Assembly (NCBI GenBank): GCA_900554525.1
Contig: USHL01000065.1
Location: forward strand, 1-7,385
DNA from: an uncultured Oscillospiraceae bacterium
GTDB taxonomy: Bacteria; Bacillota; Clostridia; Oscillospirales; Acutalibacteraceae
DNA length: 7,385 bases
Direction: 5' to 3'
Shown one piece after another: positions 1-5,853 of the stretch (its first letter is position 1; each line of letters opens with the position of its first letter). The position numbers and the translations under genes were made by a program. Under the pieces are notes generated by a model, which saw only the letters and a list, made by a program, of their open reading frames with translations, searched no databases and had not been told where the DNA came from.

Positions 1-15
1 GCTCCGGCCTTATAG

Positions 16-21
16 TACAAT
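16..21 (+). promoter_or_regulatory. Possible -10 box of the dcw operon promoter
   Basis: TACAAT matches the sigma-A -10 consensus TATAAT at five of six positions and lies just upstream of the MraZ boxes. The -35 element would fall before the start of the window, so the promoter cannot be confirmed. Transcription would begin near base 28, which puts most of the MraZ boxes in the early transcribed region. TATAGT at 11-16 is an alternative -10. The call rests on one hexamer in AT-rich DNA. Confidence 0.3.
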
Positions 22-22
22 T

Positions 23-70
23 ATAGTGGTTTAAAGTGGAGCTAAAAACCACTAAAGTGTATTAAAGTGG
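23..70 (+). promoter_or_regulatory. MraZ operator: four AAAGTGG-like boxes
   Basis: Four direct repeats are visible: ATAGTGG (23-29), AAAGTGG (33-39), AAAGTGT (54-60) and AAAGTGG (64-70). Within each pair the boxes are 10 bp apart with a 3-nt spacer, so they lie on one face of the helix. The pairs are 21 bp apart, leaving room for one degenerate box at about 43-50. The motif and pitch agree with the MraZ sites described in Mycoplasma (AAAGTG followed by T or G, 3-nt spacers) and with the 10-bp pitch of the TGGG repeats in Escherichia coli. The array lies directly before mraZ, which supports autoregulation. MraZ represses in E. coli and activates in Mycoplasma, so the sign of control here is unknown. 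Confidence 0.8.
24..54 (+). repeat. Inverted repeat inside the MraZ operator
   Basis: TAGTGGTTT at 24-32 is perfectly complementary to AAACCACTA at 46-54, giving 9-bp arms around a 13-nt loop that contains the second MraZ box. The right arm carries an AGTGG core on the - strand, so the array has one box in the opposite orientation between the two direct pairs. It could be a real reverse-strand half-site, an RNA hairpin in the leader, or chance from the shared GTGG core. Confidence 0.45.
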
Positions 71-90
71 AGAAATCGGGGGTGAAAATC

Positions 91-516
91 ATGCTTTTTG
101 GAGGCTATCAGCATAATATAGACAAAAAAGGCAGGGTTTTCATTCCGTCAAAGCTCCGCGATGAGTTGGGGACAGGCTTTATGATATGCCGCGGCATTTC
201 GGGCAAACGCTGTCTTTGCGTATATTCGGCAGAACAGTGGGACAGGCTTGTCGAAAAAATCGGTACACTGCCGAGCACTAAGTCAAGTGCGGTAAAGCGG
301 TTCCTTTATGATGGGGCGTTTACGGTTGATTTTGATTCTCAAGGCAGAATATTGATTCCTCCGGTGCTGCGTGAATATGCCAAGCTCGACGGTGAGGCAC
401 ATATAATCGGTATGGATACCAACCTTGAAATCTGGAATACCGAGCTTTGGAACGAGGAAAATGCGCAGTATACACCTGAATCGATTGCTTCAATTATGGA
501 GGAGCTTAATTTCTGA
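91..516 (+). CDS. mraZ: Transcriptional regulator MraZ
   Basis: MraZ is a DNA-binding protein that forms ring-shaped oligomers and controls the dcw cluster from repeats in front of its own gene. The 141-residue product has the family's two AbrB-like (SpoVT-AbrB) halves, each with a D-x-x-G-R signature: DKKGRVFIPSKLRDEL at residues 11-26 and DSQGRILIPPVLREYA at 82-97. The ATG at 91 is preferred because the family begins M-x-F/L-x-G-x-x-x-H-x-I-D and because GGGGGTGA (78-85) is a good ribosome binding site 5 nt upstream. An in-frame GTG at 67 would add eight residues, but it lies inside the last MraZ box and has no ribosome binding site. Length is normal for the family (about 143). The gene leads the operon and ends 2 nt before rsmH. 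Confidence 0.97.
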   Translation: MLFGGYQHNIDKKGRVFIPSKLRDELGTGFMICRGISGKRCLCVYSAEQWDRLVEKIGTLPSTKSSAVKRFLYDGAFTVDFDSQGRILIPPVLREYAKLDGEAHIIGMDTNLEIWNTELWNEENAQYTPESIASIMEELNF

Positions 517-518
517 TT

Positions 519-1439
519 ATGGAATTTGTGCATAAACCGGTACTGCTTAACGAAACTGTCAAGGCACTCAATATAAATCCTTGCGGCGTTTATATAGACG
601 GTACGGCCGGCGGTGCGGGACACTCGTCGGAAATAGCGAAAAGGCTGAGCGATGGTCTTCTGCTGGCACTTGATCGGGATCCGGACGCGGTAAAGGTTGC
701 GTCTGAGCGCCTGAAAGGTTATCCTGCAACGGTTGTAAACAGCAGATTCAGCAAAATGGATGCTGTTTTGCATGACAAAGGCTACAGCGGAGCAGATGGA
801 ATTTTGCTGGATTTAGGGGTTTCTTCTTATCAGCTTGATAATGCTGAACGCGGTTTTTCCTATCATAAAGACGCGCCGCTTGATATGCGTATGTCCAAGG
901 ACGGAATAACGGCAGCGGATATTGTGAACACTTATGATACAGAAAATCTTTGCAGAATTTTCAGAGATTACGGCGAGGAAAAATTTGCATATAAAATAGC
1001 TTTAAAGATAGTTTCGGAGCGTAATAAGCAGCCGATACGTACAACCGTTCAGCTTGCGGAGCTTATAGCTTCGGCGGTGCCGGCTTCGGCAAGGCGTGAG
1101 GGGCATCCGGCACGCCGTTGCTTTCAGGCATTGCGAATTGCCGTAAACGGTGAATTTGAAGAACTTGAAACGGCTTTAGATAAGGCATTTGAATTGCTCA
1201 ATTCTAACGGAGTGCTGGCGGTTATAACTTTTCATTCACTTGAGGACCGTATAGTAAAACGTTGCTTTAAAGAATACTGCACCGGCTGTATATGTCCGCC
1301 GGACATTCCTGTCTGCGTTTGCGGAAGAAAACCGCGCGGATATTTATATTCTAAAAAGCCTATAGAACCCTCGGCGGATGAAATAGCAGAAAATCCGCGC
1401 AGCCGGAGTGCAAAGCTTCGGGCAATCATAAAATACTGA
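519..1439 (+). CDS. rsmH: 16S rRNA (cytosine(1402)-N(4))-methyltransferase RsmH
   Basis: RsmH (MraW) uses S-adenosylmethionine to N4-methylate C1402 in the decoding centre of 16S rRNA. The 306-residue product is full length for the family. The N-terminus reads HKPVLLNET (5-13), followed by the SAM-binding loop DGTAGGAGHS (27-36), the acidic strand end LDRDPDA (51-57), LLDLGVSSYQLD (96-107) and the RGFSY/PLDMRM block (111-125). Later come GEEKFAYKIA (152-161), RRCFQALRIAVNGE (199-212) and ITFHSLEDRIVK (236-247). A C-terminal segment holds clustered cysteines at 249, 254, 257, 259, 266 and 268, and the protein ends in the usual SRSAKLRAI block. The ATG is 2 nt after the mraZ stop. The best Shine-Dalgarno match, GGAGGAG (498-504), is 14 nt upstream, which is long, so translational coupling to mraZ is likely. 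Confidence 0.98.
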   Translation: MEFVHKPVLLNETVKALNINPCGVYIDGTAGGAGHSSEIAKRLSDGLLLALDRDPDAVKVASERLKGYPATVVNSRFSKMDAVLHDKGYSGADGILLDLGVSSYQLDNAERGFSYHKDAPLDMRMSKDGITAADIVNTYDTENLCRIFRDYGEEKFAYKIALKIVSERNKQPIRTTVQLAELIASAVPASARREGHPARRCFQALRIAVNGEFEELETALDKAFELLNSNGVLAVITFHSLEDRIVKRCFKEYCTGCICPPDIPVCVCGRKPRGYLYSKKPIEPSADEIAENPRSRSAKLRAIIKY

Positions 1440-1461
1440 TAAGATTTAAAAGGAGGCAGCT

Positions 1462-1932
1462 ATGAATAATACGAAATATTATAATGACAGCTTGGCGTAT
1501 GATTTTGAAATGTTTATGCCAAAAACCGCCGAACAGGATAAGAAACGCAATAATATAGTAGTACTGCCCCAAAAGGCCGCCGCTTCAAGGAAGCGTACGC
1601 GCGCGGCGTCAAAAAGTATGTCGGTTTCTGTAACAATGATTATGGCGGCGGTGTTTATACTTGCCGGACTTTGCGGCAATATAGTGCTGCGACTTAAGAT
1701 AAACGAGGTAAACTCGGAAATAAGCGATATGAAATCTGTAATAGGTGAGCTGGACGGCGAAAAGACCAGTCTTGAGGTCGAAATGCAGAAAAAGATATCA
1801 TATGCAAATCTTGAGCTCGAGGCTACGCAGCTCGGAATGCGCAAGCTGGAAAAGGAAAATGTGACTTATATAAGGGTAAACGATAAGGACGCCGCTAAGA
1901 CTGCGGACGGAGATATCGTGACTGCGGAGTAA
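1462..1932 (+). CDS. ftsL: FtsL-type septum formation protein
   Basis: This is a 156-residue bitopic membrane protein. It has a charged N-terminal cytoplasmic part (1-52) with a basic patch KRTRAASK before the membrane, one transmembrane helix at about 54-76, and then a heptad-like helical stretch (about 77-120) expected to form a coiled coil outside the cell. The end, LGMRKLEKENVTYIRV (124-139), follows the FtsL/DivIC pattern of LGM, a short linker, then Y-I-x-V. FtsL bridges FtsQ/DivIB and FtsB/DivIC and activates the septal synthase FtsW-FtsI. Position between rsmH and the class B PBP is the classic ftsL locus. AGGAGG (1451-1456) lies 5 nt before the ATG. The family is poorly conserved, so the call rests on topology, tail motif and synteny. 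The N-terminal extension is longer than in Bacillus FtsL. Confidence 0.88.
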   Translation: MNNTKYYNDSLAYDFEMFMPKTAEQDKKRNNIVVLPQKAAASRKRTRAASKSMSVSVTMIMAAVFILAGLCGNIVLRLKINEVNSEISDMKSVIGELDGEKTSLEVEMQKKISYANLELEATQLGMRKLEKENVTYIRVNDKDAAKTADGDIVTAE

Positions 1933-1957
1933 TATTTCCGCATAATTTTAATATAAT
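1930..1957 (+). promoter_or_regulatory. Weak promoter candidate before the PBP gene
   Basis: The AT-rich stretch after ftsL contains TATAAT (1952-1957), but no good -35 at 16-18 bp. It also contains TAATATT (1930-1936), which fits the sigma-E -35 pattern KMATATT, and AATATAAT (1950-1957), a partial match to the sigma-E -10 CATACAnT, 13 bp away where about 14 is usual. Either would place a start upstream of the hairpin and the PBP gene. Such matches arise easily in AT-rich DNA, so this is only a candidate. Confidence 0.2.
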
Positions 1958-1974
1958 TGTCAATGTAACGAAGA

Positions 1975-2006
1975 AATACGAGAGTTGATTTATTGACTCT
2001 CGTATT
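1975..2006 (+). other. Strong RNA hairpin between ftsL and the PBP gene
   Basis: AATACGAGAGT (1975-1985) is perfectly complementary to ACTCTCGTATT (1996-2006), an 11-bp stem. Two wobble pairs and one A-U pair can extend it inward to 14 pairs, closing on the tetraloop UUUA (1989-1992). It is not followed by a U-run (next bases CGGATATAG), so it does not look like a standard intrinsic terminator. The PBP ribosome binding site begins 9 nt after the stem. Possible roles are an mRNA processing or stability site that sets the ratio of upstream to downstream transcripts, or a protein-binding operator. Confidence 0.75.
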
Positions 2007-2030
2007 CGGATATAGAAAGGAGTCGTTCAA

Positions 2031-4271
2031 ATGTCTGTAAAACCCGGCAAGACCATGATCACAAGGACGGTTGTTGTTATGACGGCCTTGATACTTGCGC
2101 TTTCATTGGTCTCGGGAGCGAGCCTTGTGAACATTATGATCATAAAGGGCGAGGAATATCAGAACGACGCTTCAGAGCAGCAGCTTTACGACAGCCTCGT
2201 AACTGCGCCTCGCGGTGATATTTATGACCGCAATATGCAGGTTTTGGCAACGAGCTCCACTGCATGGACGGTTTACATAACGCCGAACGGAATTAAAAAG
2301 CTTGATCAGGACGAGGCAGAGCAGGTCCGACAGGTTATTGCAAAAAATCTCTCAGAGATACTCGATATGGATTATGACACTGTATATGAATACACCGGAA
2401 AAGATTCGTATTATGTGATTGTCAAGAAAAAGGTGGAAAAGAGCGTCGCCGATGAAGTGCGGCAGTTCATAGCCGATAACGAGGAGCTTGAAATAGTTAA
2501 GTATGTCGGTCTCGACGAAACCACAAAAAGATATTATCCTAACGAAAATTTAGCATCTGTGGTGCTTGGATTTGTAGGCTCGGACGATCAGGGACTTGCA
2601 GGCATAGAAAGCTATTATGACAACGATCTCACCGGCATAGCCGGCAGGGTGGTGGCCGCGAAAAATGCGGCAGGCACCGATATGCCTTTTACTTATGAAA
2701 AGGTTGAGGAGGCGACAAAGGGCAAATCACTTGTGCTGACCCTTGATTCATATGTACAGTATACTGCTGAAAAATATCTTGAGGCGGCCATAGCCGATAA
2801 TAAGATAGCCGAACGCGGCGCAGCCGTAGTTATGAATGTCAAGACCGGCGCGATACTTGCGATGGCGGTAAAAGGGGACTTTGACCCTAATGAGCCGTTC
2901 AAGCTTTCCGAAGAGGATCAGAAGAAGGTCGACGCGGCGGCTAATGACGAGGAAAAGGAAAAGCTGGAAAATGAGCTTTTGAACCGTCAGTGGAGAAACA
3001 AAGCAGTTTCAGACACATATGAGCCCGGCTCGGTTTTTAAGGTGATAACAGCTTCAATAGCGCTGGAGGAAAATCTTGTAAATAAGAATTCGACATTTTT
3101 TTGCAACGGTCACGCTACGGTGGCGGGACAGGGATACAGATGCCATAAGACCTCGGGCCACGGTTCACAGAACCTTCAGATGGCCATATCCAATTCCTGC
3201 AATCCGGCATTTATAACGATAGGCCAGCTTATCGGCGTCGATACTTTTTCAAAATATTTCAAAGCTTTTGGGCTCACCGAAAAAACAGGCATAGACCTGC
3301 CCGGAGAAGCGACCTCCACTTATCATAAGCAAGAGAATATGGGCCCTGTTGAACTGGCGTCTTCGTCCTTCGGTCAGACCTTTAACGTAACTCCGATGCA
3401 GCTGATAACGGCAGTGGCGGCTGCGGTGAACGGCGGCTATCTGGTACAGCCTCATCTTGTGGAAAAAAAGCTTGATGAGAACGGAAAGGTTACAGAAAGT
3501 ACTTCGACTTCTTATAAGCGTCAGGTTATATCAGAAACCACTTCGGCTACCATGCGCGAGCTGCTGGAATTCGTTGCAAACAACGGCGCCAAAAATGCGC
3601 TTGTTCCGGGATACAGAATAGGCGCAAAGACCGGTACCTCTCAGAAAGTATCAAAAATACTGTCTACCGGAGACAATTATTTGTATATTGGCTCCTGTGT
3701 TACGGTAGCTCCGATAGATGATCCGGAAATTGCCGTTTTTGTAATGCTTGACGAGCCTAAGGGTGACAAGTATTACGGAGGTGTTATTTCAGCACCGGTT
3801 AACTCAAAAATTATGGAGGATGTACTTCCGTATCTCGGATATGAGCCGAGCTATTCCGAAGAGGAGTTAAAACAGCTTTCTTTGACTGTTCCGGATACCG
3901 TGGGAAGTACCGTTGCCGATGCCAAGGGAAAGGTTACCGCGGCAAAACTCGAATACAAGGTGGTAGGATCCGGTGAAAAGGTTATCAGACAGCTGCCGGA
4001 AGCAGGGGATAAGGTAATTACCGGAGGAACAGTTATTCTGTATACAGAGGAGACTGCTGGTGAAAAGGTGACTGTGCCGAATCTTACGGGCTTAAGCGCC
4101 ACCGAAGTGAATACTAAAGCGGCGAGCGCCGGCATTAATATCGAATTTTCCGGCAACACTACTACCGGAGGGCTTAAATCGTATAAACAAAGCATAGCTG
4201 AGGGCACTCAGGTAGATGCCGGTACGATAGTGACGGTATACTTTAGGGATGAAAGCACGGTAGACGGATGA
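2031..4271 (+). CDS. ftsI: Class B penicillin-binding protein (FtsI/PBP2B/SpoVD type) with two PASTA domains
   Basis: This membrane-anchored D,D-transpeptidase cross-links septal (or spore cortex) peptidoglycan. The 746-residue product has one N-terminal membrane anchor (about 12-37), then the PBP dimerisation domain starting at APRGDIYDRN (59-68). The transpeptidase domain carries all three motifs: SVFK (334-337, S334 nucleophile), SCN (389-391) and KTGT (533-536). Two PASTA domains follow, at about 617-673 and 678-740. A charged helical insert at about 291-320 precedes the SxxK motif, as I recall in other clostridial homologues. Cysteines at 358, 371 and 390 lie around the active site, as in SpoVD. 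Start: AAAGGAG (2016-2022) is 8 nt before the ATG. The position after ftsL and two PASTA domains resemble Bacillus PbpB, while the cysteines resemble SpoVD; only one such gene is present, so the division or sporulation role is left open. Confidence 0.95.
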   Translation: MSVKPGKTMITRTVVVMTALILALSLVSGASLVNIMIIKGEEYQNDASEQQLYDSLVTAPRGDIYDRNMQVLATSSTAWTVYITPNGIKKLDQDEAEQVRQVIAKNLSEILDMDYDTVYEYTGKDSYYVIVKKKVEKSVADEVRQFIADNEELEIVKYVGLDETTKRYYPNENLASVVLGFVGSDDQGLAGIESYYDNDLTGIAGRVVAAKNAAGTDMPFTYEKVEEATKGKSLVLTLDSYVQYTAEKYLEAAIADNKIAERGAAVVMNVKTGAILAMAVKGDFDPNEPFKLSEEDQKKVDAAANDEEKEKLENELLNRQWRNKAVSDTYEPGSVFKVITASIALEENLVNKNSTFFCNGHATVAGQGYRCHKTSGHGSQNLQMAISNSCNPAFITIGQLIGVDTFSKYFKAFGLTEKTGIDLPGEATSTYHKQENMGPVELASSSFGQTFNVTPMQLITAVAAAVNGGYLVQPHLVEKKLDENGKVTESTSTSYKRQVISETTSATMRELLEFVANNGAKNALVPGYRIGAKTGTSQKVSKILSTGDNYLYIGSCVTVAPIDDPEIAVFVMLDEPKGDKYYGGVISAPVNSKIMEDVLPYLGYEPSYSEEELKQLSLTVPDTVGSTVADAKGKVTAAKLEYKVVGSGEKVIRQLPEAGDKVITGGTVILYTEETAGEKVTVPNLTGLSATEVNTKAASAGINIEFSGNTTTGGLKSYKQSIAEGTQVDAGTIVTVYFRDESTVDG

Positions 4272-4336
4272 AAAAGCAGGGGAATAACGGTGAAGTTTTG
4301 ACGGCGCGGAGCGCCGGATTGGAGATTTTGAAATGA
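4268..4336 (+). CDS. Possible 22-codon linker minicistron between the PBP gene and murE
   Basis: An ATG at 4268 overlaps the PBP stop codon as ATGA (4268-4271). The frame stays open for 22 codons and ends at a TGA (4334-4336) that overlaps the murE start, again as ATGA (4333-4336). It therefore fills the 61-nt gap exactly and joins the two genes by two stop-start overlaps. The peptide begins MKKQGNNGEV and ends GLEILK; it has no domain or membrane segment I recognise. No Shine-Dalgarno sits at a normal distance before 4268 (AGGGA at 4245-4249 is too far), so expression would depend on re-initiation after the PBP. It may be only a ribosome track that helps murE translation, or chance. Confidence 0.3.
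   Translation: MKKQGNNGEVLTARSAGLEILK
4302..4316 (+). other. Short GC-rich hairpin just before the murE ribosome binding site
   Basis: CGGCGC (4302-4307) pairs with GCGCCG (4311-4316) around a GGA loop, a compact 6-bp all-GC stem. It ends 4 nt before the GGAG at 4321-4324 used by murE and is not followed by a U-run, so it is not a standard terminator. It sits inside the 22-codon linker frame, so ribosomes moving through that frame would melt it. A role in tuning murE translation is inference. Confidence 0.45.
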
Positions 4337-5772
4337 AGCTTAAAAAGTTGATAAAATGTAAGGAAAGCTTATCCGAAACCGAAATTACCGGAATAACCTG
4401 TGATTCACGCGAAGTAAAACCCGGATATGTATTTGTCTGTATTTCCGGCGCGAAATCCGACGGGCATGATTTTGCGGGCTCCGCTCTTGAAAAAGGGGCG
4501 TCAGCCGTGATAACCGAACGGGATTTAGGTCTTGAAAAGCAAATAATAGTTGAGGATACCCATGCAGCGTATGCGGATATCTGCGCTGAATGGTTCGGGA
4601 ATCCTGCCGATGGTCTGATACTGCTCGGAGTTACCGGCACTAACGGAAAGACATCGGTCACATATATGCTCAAAAAGATAATCGAAGAGGCCGGATTTAA
4701 AGTCGGACTTATAGGGACTATCCAGAATATGATAGGAGACGAGATAATAGCGGCGCATAATACCACTCCGAATGCATATGAGCTTAATTCGCTTTTTGCG
4801 CTTATGAAGGCCAAGGGATGCAAATATGTCATAATGGAGGTATCGTCGCATGCACTCGAACAGAAGCGTGTCTATAAGTTGAATTTCGAAGCTGCTATGT
4901 TTACCAATCTGACGCAGGATCATCTCGATTATCATATCACTATGGAAAATTATTTAGCGGCTAAGGCAAAGCTGTTTAAAATGTGCAATACAGCTATAAT
5001 AAACAGTGATGATGAATACTCGGAAAGACTTATGAGTGAGATACCCTGCCGTATCGTAACCTATTCTACCGGTAATAATTCCACTTACAGTGCCAAGGGC
5101 ATAAACTACCGGCCTTCAAGCGTGGAATATGAATTTCTGAGCGATACGGAAATAGGACATATTAAGGTAAATACAGGCGGTAGCTTTACGGTTTATAATT
5201 CGCTTTGCGCGGTGGCCTGCGCGGTTGAAATCGGAATACCGCTTTCTACGGCTTCGGCGGCGCTTTCCAAAATGCAGGGTGTTAAAGGCAGAGCCGAAAA
5301 TGTTCCCTGTGATCTCGGTTTCAATGTTATTATAGATTATGCACATACGCCGGACGGTCTTAAAAATATACTTACAACATTCCGCGAGTGCGAAAAAAAC
5401 CGTTTGGTAGTGCTGTTCGGCTGCGGCGGTGACCGGGATAAGACCAAAAGACCGATAATGGGAAATATTGCGGTTCACTGCGCCGATTATGTTATAGTGA
5501 CCAGCGATAATCCCCGCAGTGAAGATCCGGCGGGAATCATAGATGATATTCTTGAGGGAATGAGCGGCAGCGCTACACCTTACAAGGTTATCGAAAACCG
5601 TGTCGAAGCTATAAAATACGCCGTTTCTTCTGCACAGAAGGGCGATATTGTAGTTCTGGCCGGCAAAGGACACGAAACATATCAGATACTTAAAGACGGC
5701 ACGATCCATCTCGACGAACGTGAGATTGTTGCCGAGGCGCTTGAGGAAAGGCGTTTAAAAGAAAAAGACTGA
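4333..5772 (+). CDS. murE: UDP-N-acetylmuramoyl-L-alanyl-D-glutamate--2,6-diaminopimelate ligase (MurE)
   Basis: MurE is the cytoplasmic ATP-dependent ligase that adds the third residue of the peptidoglycan stem peptide. The 479-residue product shows three Mur ligase domains. The N-terminal UDP-binding domain includes ITCDSREVKPG (21-31). The central domain has the P-loop TGTNGKTS (101-108), NTTP (143-146), MEVSSHAL (168-175), TNLTQDHLDYH (191-201) and AAKAKLF (209-215), with K211 the likely carbamylated lysine. The C-terminal domain has DYAHTPDGL (335-343), FGCGGDRD (362-369), DNPRSEDP (392-399) and GKGHETYQ (444-451). DNPR is the known mark of meso-diaminopimelate specificity; lysine-adding enzymes differ there. 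HLDERE (459-464) corresponds to the usual HFDDRE-type motif. GGAG (4321-4324) lies 8 nt before the ATG. Length is normal, and no murF follows. Confidence 0.97.
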   Translation: MKLKKLIKCKESLSETEITGITCDSREVKPGYVFVCISGAKSDGHDFAGSALEKGASAVITERDLGLEKQIIVEDTHAAYADICAEWFGNPADGLILLGVTGTNGKTSVTYMLKKIIEEAGFKVGLIGTIQNMIGDEIIAAHNTTPNAYELNSLFALMKAKGCKYVIMEVSSHALEQKRVYKLNFEAAMFTNLTQDHLDYHITMENYLAAKAKLFKMCNTAIINSDDEYSERLMSEIPCRIVTYSTGNNSTYSAKGINYRPSSVEYEFLSDTEIGHIKVNTGGSFTVYNSLCAVACAVEIGIPLSTASAALSKMQGVKGRAENVPCDLGFNVIIDYAHTPDGLKNILTTFRECEKNRLVVLFGCGGDRDKTKRPIMGNIAVHCADYVIVTSDNPRSEDPAGIIDDILEGMSGSATPYKVIENRVEAIKYAVSSAQKGDIVVLAGKGHETYQILKDGTIHLDEREIVAEALEERRLKEKD

Positions 5773-5803
5773 TATACTTCCGTTTTCGGCGTAAATATGG
5801 TAT

Positions 5804-5809
5804 TATAAT
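5804..5809 (+). promoter_or_regulatory. Possible -10 box of an internal promoter before mraY
   Basis: The 81-nt gap between murE and mraY contains a perfect TATAAT, 44 nt before the mraY ATG. No TTGACA-like -35 is found at 16-18 bp; the best nearby bases are T-rich (about 5781-5788). If used, it would give mraY and the downstream genes a separate transcript. A single hexamer in an AT-rich gap is weak evidence. The rest of the gap shows only the mraY ribosome binding site. Confidence 0.3.
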
Positions 5810-5853
5810 TGTGCGGCTGTTAAAAATATCCCGGCTGCGGAACGGAGACAGTT

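Noticed and set aside
67..90. Upstream GTG start that would lengthen MraZ by eight residues
   Set aside because: It lies inside the last MraZ box, has no ribosome binding site, and the family starts at the MLFGGYQHNID segment, which has a good site 5 nt before ATG 91.
1975..2015. Rho-independent terminator after ftsL
   Set aside because: The stem is strong but is followed by CGGATATAG rather than a run of T, so it was listed as a hairpin of unknown role.
1986..2016. TTGACT (1993-1998) with TATAGA (2011-2016) as a promoter for the PBP gene
   Set aside because: The spacer is only 12 bp, far from the 16-18 bp needed, and the first hexamer is part of the hairpin.
2901..2990. Charged insert in the PBP before the SxxK motif, as a foreign or novel domain
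   Set aside because: It stays in frame, its codon use looks like its surroundings, and similar lysine- and glutamate-rich helical inserts are, as I recall, usual in clostridial homologues.
4092..4832. 246-codon open frame on the - strand
   Set aside because: It lies across the end of the PBP gene and the start of murE, both firmly identified on the + strand, and its translation shows no recognisable domain.
5116..5709. 197-codon open frame on the - strand
   Set aside because: It lies wholly antisense to the conserved C-terminal half of murE and its translation resembles no family I know.
5780..5789. Small hairpin CCG-TTTT-CGG just after murE
   Set aside because: Only three base pairs and no U-run; too weak to call a terminator.
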